Assembly: GCF_027923225.1 (NCBI RefSeq)
Contig: NZ_BSDI01000047.1
Location: forward strand, 1-64,000
Source of the DNA: Phytohabitans aurantiacus
GTDB taxonomy: Bacteria; Actinomycetota; Actinomycetes; Mycobacteriales; Micromonosporaceae
Reading direction: 5' to 3'
DNA: 64,000 nt
Below, one piece after another: positions 30,601-39,600 of this stretch (position 1 is the stretch's first letter; every line of letters starts with the position of its first letter). The notes below the pieces were generated by a model. It was not told the origin of the DNA. It saw only the letters and a program-made list of their open reading frames with translations, and searched no databases. The position numbers were made by a program, and so were the translations under genes.

Positions 30601-31839
30601 CAGTTCTGCCAGGCGGCGTTCGAGGTAGCGGCGCTCGGGCTCATTGCCTACCAGAGTGAGGGCCTCGCGGTACGCCGTGGCGGCCTCGTCGGCGCGCCCC
30701 AGGCGGCGCAGTAGGTCGGCGCGGGCGGCCGGCAGGAGGTGGTAGCCGGCCAGGCGGCGGTCGGCGGCCAGTTCGTCGAGGAGCGCCAGGCCCGCCTCGG
30801 GGCCGTACACCATGGCGACGGCGACCGCTCGGTTGAGGTCGACCAGCGGCGACGGGGCGATCGTGCGCAGTACGTCATAGAGTGCCACCACCTGCGGCCA
30901 GTCCGTTGTCGCCACGTTCGCGGCCTCGTCGTGGACGGCGGCGATGGCGGCCTGGATGGCGTACGGGCCGGGGCGCCCGCCGGACAGCGCCTCGACCACC
31001 AGCCGGCGCCCCTCCGCGATCTTGTCGGCGTCCCACAACGACCGGTCCTGATCGTCGAGCAGTACCAGCTCGCCGTTGGCGTCGACGCGGGCGGCGCGGC
31101 GGGCGTCGACGAGCAGCATGAGTCCCAGCATCCCGGCTACCTCGCGCTCGTCGGGCAGCAGCCGGTGCAGGATGCGACCGAGGCGGACGGCTTCGTCGGC
31201 GAGATCGGCCCGGACGAGCTCCGCCCCGTTCGTGGCCGCGTACCCCTCCGTAAAGATCACGTACACGACGCGGAGCACGGCGGGCAGCCTCGTCGGCAGT
31301 CCGGCCGCGTCCGGTACCCGGAATGGAATGCGCGCGTCGCGGATCTTGCGCTTCGCGCGGACGACGCGCTGCGCGATCGTCGGGGTTGGCACCAGAAACG
31401 CCCGCGCGACCTCGGGTGTCGTCAGGCCTGCCAGGCACGTCAGGGTCAGCGCGATCTGCGCCTCCAGCGCGAGCGCAGGATGGCAGCAGGTGAAGAAGAG
31501 GTGCAGCCGCTCGTCGGGTTCGTCGTCCCAGTCGGGCTCGGACGGCGCGGGCGGCGGCTCGGGCCGGCCCGCCTCGACGCGGAGCAGGGCCAGACGGGAG
31601 GCGAGCGTGCGGTTCTTGCGGACGATGTCGACCGCCCGGTGGCGGGCCACGGTGAGCAGCCACGCCGCTGGGCGGGCGGGCACCCCGTCACGGGGCCACC
31701 GCGCGAGGGCGGTGGCCACCGCGTCGGAGGCGACCTCTTCAGCAAGGTCAAGATCGCCGAGGGTACGCACGAGCGTCGCGAGCAGGCGGCCCCACTCCTC
31801 GCGGAAGACCGCCTCGACGGAGTCGGCGGCGCTCGTCAC
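30598..31839 (-). CDS. ECF42-type sigma factor with C-terminal TPR extension
   Basis: 413 residues. Region 2 lies at the N-terminus (VFREEWGRLLATLVRTLGDL, EEVASDAVATALARWPRDG) and region 4 near 120-180 (LTLTCLAGLTTPEVARAFLV, TIAQRVVRAKRKIRDARI). The long C-terminal part (LDDQDRSLWDADKIAEGRRL, IQAAIAAVHDEAANVATTDW, LDLNRAVAVAMVYG-like) is the helical SnoaL-free extension of the ECF42 group. These are paired with DGPF/YCII proteins, as here, and have no classical anti-sigma factor. GTG 31839 follows the DGPF gene by seven bases. Confidence 0.9.
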   Translation of the reverse strand: MTSAADSVEAVFREEWGRLLATLVRTLGDLDLAEEVASDAVATALARWPRDGVPARPAAWLLTVARHRAVDIVRKNRTLASRLALLRVEAGRPEPPPAPSEPDWDDEPDERLHLFFTCCHPALALEAQIALTLTCLAGLTTPEVARAFLVPTPTIAQRVVRAKRKIRDARIPFRVPDAAGLPTRLPAVLRVVYVIFTEGYAATNGAELVRADLADEAVRLGRILHRLLPDEREVAGMLGLMLLVDARRAARVDANGELVLLDDQDRSLWDADKIAEGRRLVVEALSGGRPGPYAIQAAIAAVHDEAANVATTDWPQVVALYDVLRTIAPSPLVDLNRAVAVAMVYGPEAGLALLDELAADRRLAGYHLLPAARADLLRRLGRADEAATAYREALTLVGNEPERRYLERRLAEL

Positions 31840-31846
31840 TGGCGGC

Positions 31847-32203
31847 TCACTCGGGTTCGTCGAACTCCATGATCGGCCGGACCTCCACCGCACCGTACTT
31901 GGCACCCGGGCAGCGAGCGGCCCACTCCAGGGCACTGTCGAGGTCAGGCACGTCGATCAGGTAGTACCCGCCGAGCACCTCGCGGGTCTCGGCGAACGGT
32001 CCGTCGGTCACCAGCCGCTCCCCGTCCTTCAGCCGGACGGTGGTGGCGGTGGTGGTGGGCTGGAGCGCGTCGCTGCCTTCCTTGACGCCAGCGTCGGCGA
32101 CCGCCTTCTCGTACGCCCAGTACTCGCCCATGACCTGCTCCACCTCGGCCGGATCCGGCGCGCCGGTCTGCTCCTCGGTGTAGATCAACAACATGTACCG
32201 CAT
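31847..32203 (-). CDS. YCII-related DGPF-domain protein
   Basis: 118 residues. The family hallmark DGPF is in VTDGPFAETREVLGGYYLID; the N-terminus MRYMLLIYTEEQ is typical. ATG 32203 has GGGAG five bases upstream. It is immediately upstream of and co-oriented with the ECF42 sigma factor; this pairing is conserved in actinobacteria and the protein is thought to modulate or be controlled by the sigma factor. Confidence 0.9.
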   Translation of the reverse strand: MRYMLLIYTEEQTGAPDPAEVEQVMGEYWAYEKAVADAGVKEGSDALQPTTTATTVRLKDGERLVTDGPFAETREVLGGYYLIDVPDLDSALEWAARCPGAKYGAVEVRPIMEFDEPE

Positions 32204-32405
32204 GGTGTCTCCCAAGCTCCGTGGTGGCCGCCTACCGGTCACCTCTCATCCTGACGACGCGGCACCGATCCGAAATCGACATCACCGCCAAACTTTTTCT
32301 TCCGCCGCCCCCGCTGCTCGGCTATCCCGCCAGCGGGCACCGCCCGATCCGCCCGTTTGCTCCCACCCGTTCGCTCCGCACCAGCCCTTTCTCCGCCGCC
32401 CCGGC

Positions 32406-32518
32406 CTCTCCGCCCGCAGGCCACTCTCCGCCAGCAGGCCCTCTCCGCCGGCAGGCCCTCTCCGCCCGGCAGGCGCTCTCCGCCGGCGGGCGCTCTCCGC
32501 CCGGCAGGCGCTCTCCGC
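32406..32518 (+). repeat. Tandem repeat, 17-18 bp unit, about seven copies
   Basis: Unit CTCTCCGCCGGCAGGCC with small variants, running directly into hairpin-repeat copy 5. Similar CTCTCCGC units recur at 59365-59425, also next to a hairpin-repeat copy. Confidence 0.8.
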
Positions 32519-32519
32519 C

Positions 32520-32595
32520 GATCAAGGGCGAAGGCACGTGGTTTGATCTCTTTTCCGCGTGTTTTTGCCCTTGATCCATGCAGATCCCCTTGATC
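32520..32595 (+). repeat. 75-bp hairpin repeat, copy 5
   Basis: Begins GATCAAGGGCGAAGGCACG; the loop reads TGGTTTGATCTCTTTTCCG; ends CCCCTTGATC. It has no intact inverted partner within 500 bases. Confidence 0.88.
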
Positions 32596-32818
32596 GGCGC
32601 GGCGCGGCGCGACCACGGCACGGCACGGCGCGACCACGGCACGGCGCGGCGCGAGCGCGGCGCGGCGCGGCGCGAGCGCGGCGCGGCGCGGCGCGAGCAC
32701 GGCGCGGCGCGGCGCGAGCACGGCGCGGCGCGGCGCGAGCACGGCGCGGCGCGAGCACGACCCGGCGCGGCGCGAGCACGACCCGGCGCGAGCACGGCGC
32801 GGCGCGGCGCGAGGACGG
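32596..32818 (+). repeat. GC-only tandem repeat tract
   Basis: Imperfect ~21-bp units of the form GGCGCGGCGCGAGCACG / GGCACGGCGCGACCACG. No coding value; all frames are alanine/arginine strings. Confidence 0.75.
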
Positions 32819-32880
32819 CCTCTCGCAAGCCCCGCCGCGATCAAGGAGCGGGCTGATCTGGCCTCCCTGACAATGAGGCG

Positions 32881-32899
32881 CTAGGTTAGCCTTGCCTTA
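32881..32899 (+). promoter_or_regulatory. Iron box (IdeR/DmdR type) before the ABC exporter
   Basis: CTAGGTTAGCCTTGCCTTA matches 15 of 19 positions of the IdeR/DmdR consensus TTAGGTTAGGCTAACCTAA. It ends 25 bases before GTG 32925. It argues for iron repression of the exporter genes and against an upstream start at 32892, which would fall inside the box. Confidence 0.7.
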
Positions 32900-32924
32900 C
32901 TATCAGGTCGAGCAAGGTGGTGAC

Positions 32925-34589
32925 GTGGGGGTCCTGGGGCGCGCGGTCGCCGGCCAGTGGCGGTACGTGGCGGTCGCGGCGGTGCTGGGCGCCGGCCACC
33001 AGGCGGGCGAGGCGCTGGTACCCGTCGTCATCGGCGTCGTCATCGACGAGGCGGTTTCGACCGGCGACAGCAACGCGCTGCTGTTCTGGATCGCCGTGCT
33101 CGCGGTCGTATTCGCCGGGCTTTCGGCGAGTTGGCGGTTCGCGGCCCGTGCCGCCGAACGCGCCGCCGAACGCGCCGGCCACGACGTCCGGGTCGGCATC
33201 ACGCGGCGGGTGCTCATGCCGCGCGGCGGCGCCGAGACCGGCCGGCTCGCCGGTGCGCTCGCGAGCATCGCCACCAGCGACGCGCGCCGGGTCGGCATGG
33301 TCAACACGGTGCTGCCGGCCGGAACGGCAGCGCTGAGCGGCATCCTGGTCACCGCCGTGGCGCTGCTGCGCATCTCGGTGCCGCTCGGGCTGCTCGTGCT
33401 GCTCGCCGCGCCGCCGGTGCTGTGGGCCGGCCACCTGCTCGGCTCGCGGCTCGAACGGCGCAGCGCGGTCGAGCAGGAGCGCGCCGCCCACGCCTCGGGT
33501 GTCGCCGCCGACCTGGTCGCCGGGCTGCGCGTGCTCAAGGGGATCGGCGCCGAGGGCGCGGCCGTCGCACGGTACCGGCGCACCAGCCAGGAATCCCTCG
33601 CCGCCACGCTGCGCGCGGCCCGCACGCAAGCATGGCACGACGGCGCACTCCTGACCCTCACGGGCGTTTTCATCGCGGCGGTCGCGCTGGTCGGCGGCCG
33701 CCTGGCCGCGCGCGGCGACATCAGCGTCGGCGAGTTGGTCGCCGCCGTGGGCCTGGCGCTGTTCCTATTAGGACCGCTGCAGCTTCTCGCGTGGGTCAAC
33801 GGCCAGGTCGCGCAGGGCCGCGCCTCCGCTGCGCGGGTCGCGGACGTGCTGGCCGCGCCGCCACTGCTCTCCTCCGGCAACGCACGGCCACACGAGGTTC
33901 TTGGCCGTGTACTTGTCAACGGCGTCACCCACGGCCCGCTGCGCGACTTGCGACTGGAGGTGGCTCCCGGCGAGTTGCTCGGTGTGGTGGCCGCCGATCC
34001 GGCAGCCGCGACGGCGCTGCTGGAATGCCTTGCCCGCACGGCCGATCCGGCCGCCGGCACCGTGGAGCTGGACGGGATACCACTGTCCACACTCGACCCA
34101 GCCGAGGTACGCGTCGTGATCCTGCCGGCCGCGCACGACGCCGAACTGTTTGAGGGCACACTCAGCGACAACGTCGCCGCCGCCGCTCGGGCCGGACGGA
34201 TACCCGGGGCGATGGCCGCTTCCGCCGCGGACGAGGTGGCCGCGACGCTGCCGGACGGCGGCGACACCGTGCTCGCCGAGCGGGCCCGTTCCCTGTCGGG
34301 TGGGCAGCGCCAGCGTGTCGCGCTGGCCCGTGCACTCGCCGCCGATCCACCGGTACTGCTGCTGCACGATCCGACGACAGCCGTCGACGCGGTCACCGAA
34401 GCGCGGGTGGCCAACGGGATTCGCGAGTTGCGCCGTGGGCGTACCACAGTAATCGTGACGACCAGCCCGGCGCTGCTCGCGGCGACCGACCGCGTCGTGG
34501 TCGTGACCGATGGCGCGGTCGTGGCCGAGGGACGGCACGCCGACCTCGTTCGGTCCAATGCGGACTACCGCGCGACCGTACTGTCCTAG
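32925..34589 (+). CDS. ABC exporter half, degenerate nucleotide site
   Basis: 554 residues: an N-terminal six-helix exporter domain (about 1-300) and a nucleotide-binding domain. The LSGGQRQRVALARAL signature is intact, but Walker A is lost (VVAADPAAATALL, no GKST) and Walker B reads VLLLHDPTTAVD, so the usual D-E pair is H-D. It therefore needs the partner encoded next door for ATP hydrolysis. GTG 32925 has AAGG seven bases upstream. With the siderophore synthesis genes and the iron box it is probably a siderophore exporter or an IrtAB-like uptake system. Confidence 0.88.
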   Translation: MGVLGRAVAGQWRYVAVAAVLGAGHQAGEALVPVVIGVVIDEAVSTGDSNALLFWIAVLAVVFAGLSASWRFAARAAERAAERAGHDVRVGITRRVLMPRGGAETGRLAGALASIATSDARRVGMVNTVLPAGTAALSGILVTAVALLRISVPLGLLVLLAAPPVLWAGHLLGSRLERRSAVEQERAAHASGVAADLVAGLRVLKGIGAEGAAVARYRRTSQESLAATLRAARTQAWHDGALLTLTGVFIAAVALVGGRLAARGDISVGELVAAVGLALFLLGPLQLLAWVNGQVAQGRASAARVADVLAAPPLLSSGNARPHEVLGRVLVNGVTHGPLRDLRLEVAPGELLGVVAADPAAATALLECLARTADPAAGTVELDGIPLSTLDPAEVRVVILPAAHDAELFEGTLSDNVAAAARAGRIPGAMAASAADEVAATLPDGGDTVLAERARSLSGGQRQRVALARALAADPPVLLLHDPTTAVDAVTEARVANGIRELRRGRTTVIVTTSPALLAATDRVVVVTDGAVVAEGRHADLVRSNADYRATVLS

Positions 34590-34596
34590 GAGGACC

Positions 34597-36372
34597 ATGG
34601 AGCTCCTGCCCACCGCCGAGCCGGGCCGCGTGCGCGCGGTCGTGGCGGGGCTGCTCCGCGCGCGCCGAGGGCTTGCCGTCGCCGCGTTCGGGGTCCTCGT
34701 CGGGGCGACCGCCGCCGGACTGCTGACCGCCCCGCTGCTGGGCCACGTCGTCGACCTGGTCGCCGACGGGCGGCCGCCCAGCGCGCTCACCACGCCGGTG
34801 GTGCTGCTCGTGCTGATCGCGGTGGTGCAGGGCGTGCTGACCGCGTACGGCGTGAGCCTGGTGGCGCGGCTCGGCGAGGGGATGCTGGCGGAACTGCGGG
34901 AGCGCTTCGTGGAGCGGGCGCTGCGGCTGCCGCTCGACCGCGTGGAGCGGGCCGGCTCTGGCGACCTGACCGCCCGCGTGACGGCCGACGTGTCGATCGT
35001 CGCCGAGGCGGTGCGCCGCGCGCTCCCCCAGCTCGCGCGGTCCGGGCTGACGATCGGGCTGACCCTGGTCGGGTTGGCGGTGCTGGATTGGCGCTTCTTC
35101 GTCGCGGCGCTGCTGGCGGTGCCGATCCAGGCGCACACCGTGCGATGGTATGTGGGGCGGGCGATCCCGTTGTACGCCAAGCAGCGCGTCGCGGTGGGCG
35201 CACAACAGCAGCAGCTGCTCGACACGGTGGGCGGCGCGGCGACGGTGCGTGCTTTCCGCCTCGGCGACCGCCACGTCGGGCTGGTCGCGGCGCGCTCGGA
35301 GGAGACTGTATCGCTTGCCCTGCGCGCGATCCGGCTGATGACGCGTTTCTACGGCCGGCTCAACGTGGCCGAGTACGTGGGTCTGTCGGCGGTGCTGATC
35401 GTCGGGTTCCTGTTGGTGCGCGCGGACGCGGTGACCATCGGCACGGCGGCGGCGGCCGCGCTGTACTTCCACAACCTGTTCACGCCCATCAACATCGCGC
35501 TGGCGCTGGCCGACGACGCCCAAGTGGCGGCCGCCGGTCTGGCCCGCCTGGTGGGCGTGGCCGACATGCCCGCGCCACCGGCGCCACGCATTCCGGCGCC
35601 ACGCCCGGCATCGGACACCGGGCGACCCGCGCCTCCGGTGGCGCATGTGGACGGTGCGGTCAAGGTCGCGGGCCTGGGACACCAATACGTGGCGGGCCAT
35701 CCGGTGTTGCACGGCGTCGACCTGGACGTGGCGCCCGGCGAGCGGGTCGCACTGGTAGGCGCGAGCGGCGCGGGCAAGAGCACCGTGGCGAAGCTGGTCG
35801 CCGGCGTGCACCACCCGACCGCTGGCACCGTGACGATCGGCGGCACCCTGGTCGACGAGTTCGCCACCGGCCGGACGGTCGCCCTGGTGACCCAGGAGGT
35901 GCACGTCTTCGCCGGGCGCCTCGACGACGACCTACGGTTGGCCCGCCCGTCGGCACCTGACAAGGAACTGCGAGATGCCCTCGCGATGGTGGGCGCGCTC
36001 GAATGGGCCGAGGCCCTGCCCGACGGGCTGGCCACAGTGGTCGGTGAGGGTGGCCACAAACTGACCGCGACCCAGGCACAGCAGCTGGCGCTCGCCCGCC
36101 TCGTCCTGGCCGACCCGCCCGTGGCGGTACTCGACGAGGCGACCGCCGAAGCCGGCAGCGCGGGCGCGCGGGTGCTGGAGGAAGCGGCGGCGCGCGCCCT
36201 GGACGGCCGTACGGCGCTGGTGGTGGCGCACCGGCTGACCCAGGCCGCAACCGCCGACCGCGTGATCGTCCTGGACGCCGGCCGCGTAGTCGAGTCCGGC
36301 CCTCACAAGGAACTCCTGACGGCGGACGGCCCATACGCCACCCTCTGGACCGCTTGGTCCGCCACCCGCTAA
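34597..36372 (+). CDS. ABC exporter half, canonical Walker motifs
   Basis: 591 residues, membrane domain about 1-320 then a nucleotide-binding domain. Walker A is intact (LVGASGAGKSTVAKLVAG) and Walker B is VAVLDEATAEAG, but the signature is degenerate (HKLTATQAQQLALARL in place of LSGGQ). It complements the upstream half: together they form one consensus and one dead ATP site. AGGAGG precedes ATG 34597, seven bases after the upstream stop. The gene ends just before the palindromic terminator shared with mbtH. Confidence 0.9.
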   Translation: MELLPTAEPGRVRAVVAGLLRARRGLAVAAFGVLVGATAAGLLTAPLLGHVVDLVADGRPPSALTTPVVLLVLIAVVQGVLTAYGVSLVARLGEGMLAELRERFVERALRLPLDRVERAGSGDLTARVTADVSIVAEAVRRALPQLARSGLTIGLTLVGLAVLDWRFFVAALLAVPIQAHTVRWYVGRAIPLYAKQRVAVGAQQQQLLDTVGGAATVRAFRLGDRHVGLVAARSEETVSLALRAIRLMTRFYGRLNVAEYVGLSAVLIVGFLLVRADAVTIGTAAAAALYFHNLFTPINIALALADDAQVAAAGLARLVGVADMPAPPAPRIPAPRPASDTGRPAPPVAHVDGAVKVAGLGHQYVAGHPVLHGVDLDVAPGERVALVGASGAGKSTVAKLVAGVHHPTAGTVTIGGTLVDEFATGRTVALVTQEVHVFAGRLDDDLRLARPSAPDKELRDALAMVGALEWAEALPDGLATVVGEGGHKLTATQAQQLALARLVLADPPVAVLDEATAEAGSAGARVLEEAAARALDGRTALVVAHRLTQAATADRVIVLDAGRVVESGPHKELLTADGPYATLWTAWSATR

Positions 36373-36376
36373 CCCG

Positions 36377-36428
36377 TGATCAGGGCGTCCCTCAAGTCGT
36401 TAGAGCAACTTGAGGGACGCCCTGATCA
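36377..36428. terminator. 52-bp palindrome between convergent genes, copy B
   Basis: Arms run from TGATCAGGGCGTCCCTCAAG to its complement ending TGATCA. The right-hand TGATCA is the stop codon of mbtH (36426-36428). It lies four bases after the ABC exporter stop. Confidence 0.88.
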
Positions 36429-36626
36429 TGCTTGGCGGAGGGACTTGGGGCGGAGGTCGCGCCAGTGGTCTTCGACGAACGCGAGACAGGCGTCGCGGGT
36501 GTCGTCACCGAAGATGGCCGTCCAACCGTCCGGCACCGCCACGAAGGACGGCCACAGCGAATGCTGTTCCTCGGCGTTGACCAGGACCAGGTAGCGGCCG
36601 TCGGGGTCCTCGAACGGATTGGTCAT
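36426..36626 (-). CDS. MbtH-like NRPS accessory protein
   Basis: 66 residues. Family motifs NPFEDPDGRYLVLVNAEEQHSLW, read here as MTNPFEDPDG then SLWPSFVAVPDGW, and a C-terminal TRDACLAFVEDHWRDLRP with the conserved tryptophans. It binds and activates adenylation domains of the adjacent NRPS. ATG 36626 shares a base with the NRPS stop (TGATG), so expression is tightly coupled; GGGAGAAG lies just upstream. Confidence 0.95.
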   Translation of the reverse strand: MTNPFEDPDGRYLVLVNAEEQHSLWPSFVAVPDGWTAIFGDDTRDACLAFVEDHWRDLRPKSLRQA

Positions 36627-39600
36627 CACTTCTCCCAGGTGAATGCGGTCAGGGCGCGGAACCACGCCTCGGCGAGGTCACGAACAGCGGGCTCGGGCAG
36701 GACCGCCGCGGGCCAGATCCAGGTGGCGCACAGGTGCGGCCCGTCGGGGCGGTCTTCGGTGTGCGCGTTGACGGACAGCGCGAACCGGTGCGGCATGTCC
36801 GGGTCGACGCCGACGTCGAGCGCGTCCGTCTCCGGCGCGAATGCCCAGTCGACCCTATCGGGCAGGTCGAACCTACCGAGGTAGTTGAACTCGATCGGCG
36901 GTACGCCCAGGGCTTCGAGCGCCGGCCCGGTGCGCGGGTTGAGGTGGCGCAGCAGGCCGTACCCGAGGCCACCGTCCGGTATGGACGCCAGTGTCGCGCG
37001 GATCCGCGCGATGGCGGCCGCGTGCGGGAGGCCGGGCTCGCCGGGGTTCAGCAGGATCGGGTACAGGTTGGTGAACCAGCCGACCGTGCGGGACAGGTCG
37101 ACGCCGCCGCCCGCCTCTTCCTGCCGGCCGTGCCCCTCCAGCGCGACCGTCACCGATCGACCGGATCCTCCGCGCCGCTCGCGCCATTCGGCCACCGCCA
37201 GCGCGAGCCCGGTCAGGAAGATGTCGTTGACGGTGGCGTCGTGCGCGGCCGGTACCGAGGTGAGCAGCTTGCCGGTGACGTCCGGCGGGAGCGTGAGGGT
37301 GACCTGCCGTGCGGTCGCCGCCACGTCGCGCGCCGGGTCGACGGGCCGGTCGAGGGGCAGCGGGTCGCCGCCGGCCAGCATCTCCGTCCACAGTGGCAGT
37401 TCGGTCTCTCGCGCCGGTTCGGTGGCTCGCGCGGCGAGCAGCGTGGCCCAGCGGCGGAACGACGTGGGCACCGGCGCGGGCGGGGTGCCGTCGCGCCACG
37501 CGGCTTCCAGGTCGGCGAGGATCACCCGCCACGACACCCAGTCGACCGCGAAGTGGTGGGCGACGAGCAGCAGCCGGCCCGGCTGGGAGCCGGCGTCGAA
37601 CCACACCGCTTGCACCAGTACACCATTGGCGGGATCCAGACGGCCTTGCGCCGCCCGTGCCTCGGCCGCGATGACGCGGCGCGCGTCACCACCGCCCGTC
37701 TCCACGCGCCTCAGGGAGAAGCAGGGCGAGCCGGGTGGCGGCACCTCCATTATGGATTCTGCCAGCCGGGCGCGCAGCAAGTCGTGCCGGTCCACCACCT
37801 GGCGCAGGGCCGCGGCGAGCCGCTCCTCCCCGAGCCCGGCGGGCACCTGCAGTAGCACCGACTGGTTGTATCCGCGCAGGGAGCCGCCGCCCTCCCGCAC
37901 CCAGTGCAGGATCGGGGTGAACGGCACGCTGCCGGTGCCGTCGTCGGAGGTCACCGCGTTCGCCGCGTCCACGACCGCCGCGAGCCCGGCGACCGTGCGG
38001 TGCTGGAGCACCATGCGCGGTGTCACCGCGAGCCCTGCCTGCCGCGCGCGGCGGACGAGTTGGATCGCCACGATGCTGTCGCCGCCGAGCGCGAAGAAAT
38101 CGTCGTCGACGCCGACCTCGGGCACCTTCAGGATTTCGGCGAAGAGCGCGCAGAGCGCCCGTTCCCGATCGTCGCGCGGTGGCCGGCCGGTGGCGGCGAA
38201 CACGGGTGCGGGCAGCGCGCGCCGGTTCAGCTTGCCGTTCGGGGTGAGCGGCAGCGGCCCGTCGAGCAAGACCACCGCTGCCGGCACCATGTAGTCGGGC
38301 AGCAGCGCGGCGACGTGCGCGCGCACCTCCGCACCGTCGATCGGACCCCTGAACTGGTCGGGGCTCGCTCCGCTCGCGCGGCCCCCGAGGCCCAGGTGGC
38401 GCCGTCTTCCCTCGTCGCTTCGCTCCTCAGTCCAGAAGGCGCCGGCCTCGGAGGCCGGGACGGCATACCCGATCAGGCGCTTGCCGTCGGCGACGACGGC
38501 GGCCTGCGCGACGCCCGGATGGCGCGCGATCGCCGCCTCGACCTCGCCGAGTTCGACCCGGAAGCCGCGGATCTTCACCTGGTCGTCGACCCGGCCGAGG
38601 AAGTCGATGGTGCCGTCGGGCCGCCAGCGCGCCCGGTCGCCGGTGCGGTACATCCGGGCGCCGGGCGGGCCGAACGGGTCGGCGATGAACCGGGACGCCG
38701 TCAGCCCGTGCCGCCCGAGGTATCCGCGCGCCAGGCCGCGCCCGCCGACGTACAGTTCGCCGACCACACCCGGCGGCACCGGACACATCGCACCGTCCAG
38801 GATGTACGTGCGGGTGTTGGGATCCGGTACGCCGATGGGGATCGCGCCGTGCCAGCCCGGCTCCGCGTCCCACAGTGTGGAGTTGACTGTCGCCTCAGTC
38901 AGGCCGTACGCGGCGAAGAGGCGCAACCGCTCGGCCCACCGCCCGATCAGGTCCGGTGGCACGGTCTCGGTGCCGACCAGAAGCACCGCGCCCTCGGGCA
39001 GTTCGCACTCGGCCGGCAGCGCCGACACCAGCGACGGCGGCAGGATCATGTGGCTGATCCGCTGCTCAAGGAGCAGGTCGGTGAGCACCTTGTCCGGCAC
39101 CCGCGCCTCGTCGGGTACGAGCACGAGGGTCGCGCCCACGCAGAGCGCCATGGCCAGCTCGAAGACCGCCACGTCGAAGCCGAACGACGCGAACTGCAGC
39201 ACCCGGCTGTCCGGCCCCACGCCCATCCGGTCGATCGCGGTGGCCACGAGGCTGCTGATGCCCTCGTGCGGCACCACGACGCCCTTGGGGCGGCCGGTCG
39301 AACCCGACGTGTAGATGACGTACGCCGCGTGGTCCAGCGCGACGTCGACCGCGGGTGGCGGCGTCCCGAACGCCAGGTTCGACGGCGTGAGCACAATGGA
39401 CGCGCCGGAGTCCGCCACCATGTAGGCGAGCCGGTCCTCGGGCTGGTTGGTGTCGAGCGGCAGATAGGCGGCGCCGAGGCGGAGTACGCCCAGGACGGCG
39501 GCGACCATCTCGACCGACCGCGGCACCGCGATGCCGACCACTTCTTCCGGCCCCGCGCCCTTGGCGGCGAGCCCACCGGCGATCCGGCTCGCGAGCGCGT

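Larger units (their letters stand above)
32204..32880. other. Repeat-rich non-coding spacer
   Basis: 677 bases without a credible gene. It holds, in order, an ordinary stretch (32204-32400), a seven-unit tandem repeat, one 75-bp hairpin repeat (32520-32595), a 220-base GCGCGGCGCGAGCACG-type tandem tract and a remnant GATCAAGGAG (32839-32848). The ABC exporter promoter and iron box follow. Confidence 0.7.

Noticed and set aside
32892..32924. Upstream TTG start for the first ABC exporter gene
   Set aside because: It lies inside the iron box at 32881-32899, and GTG 32925 has a better placed ribosome site.
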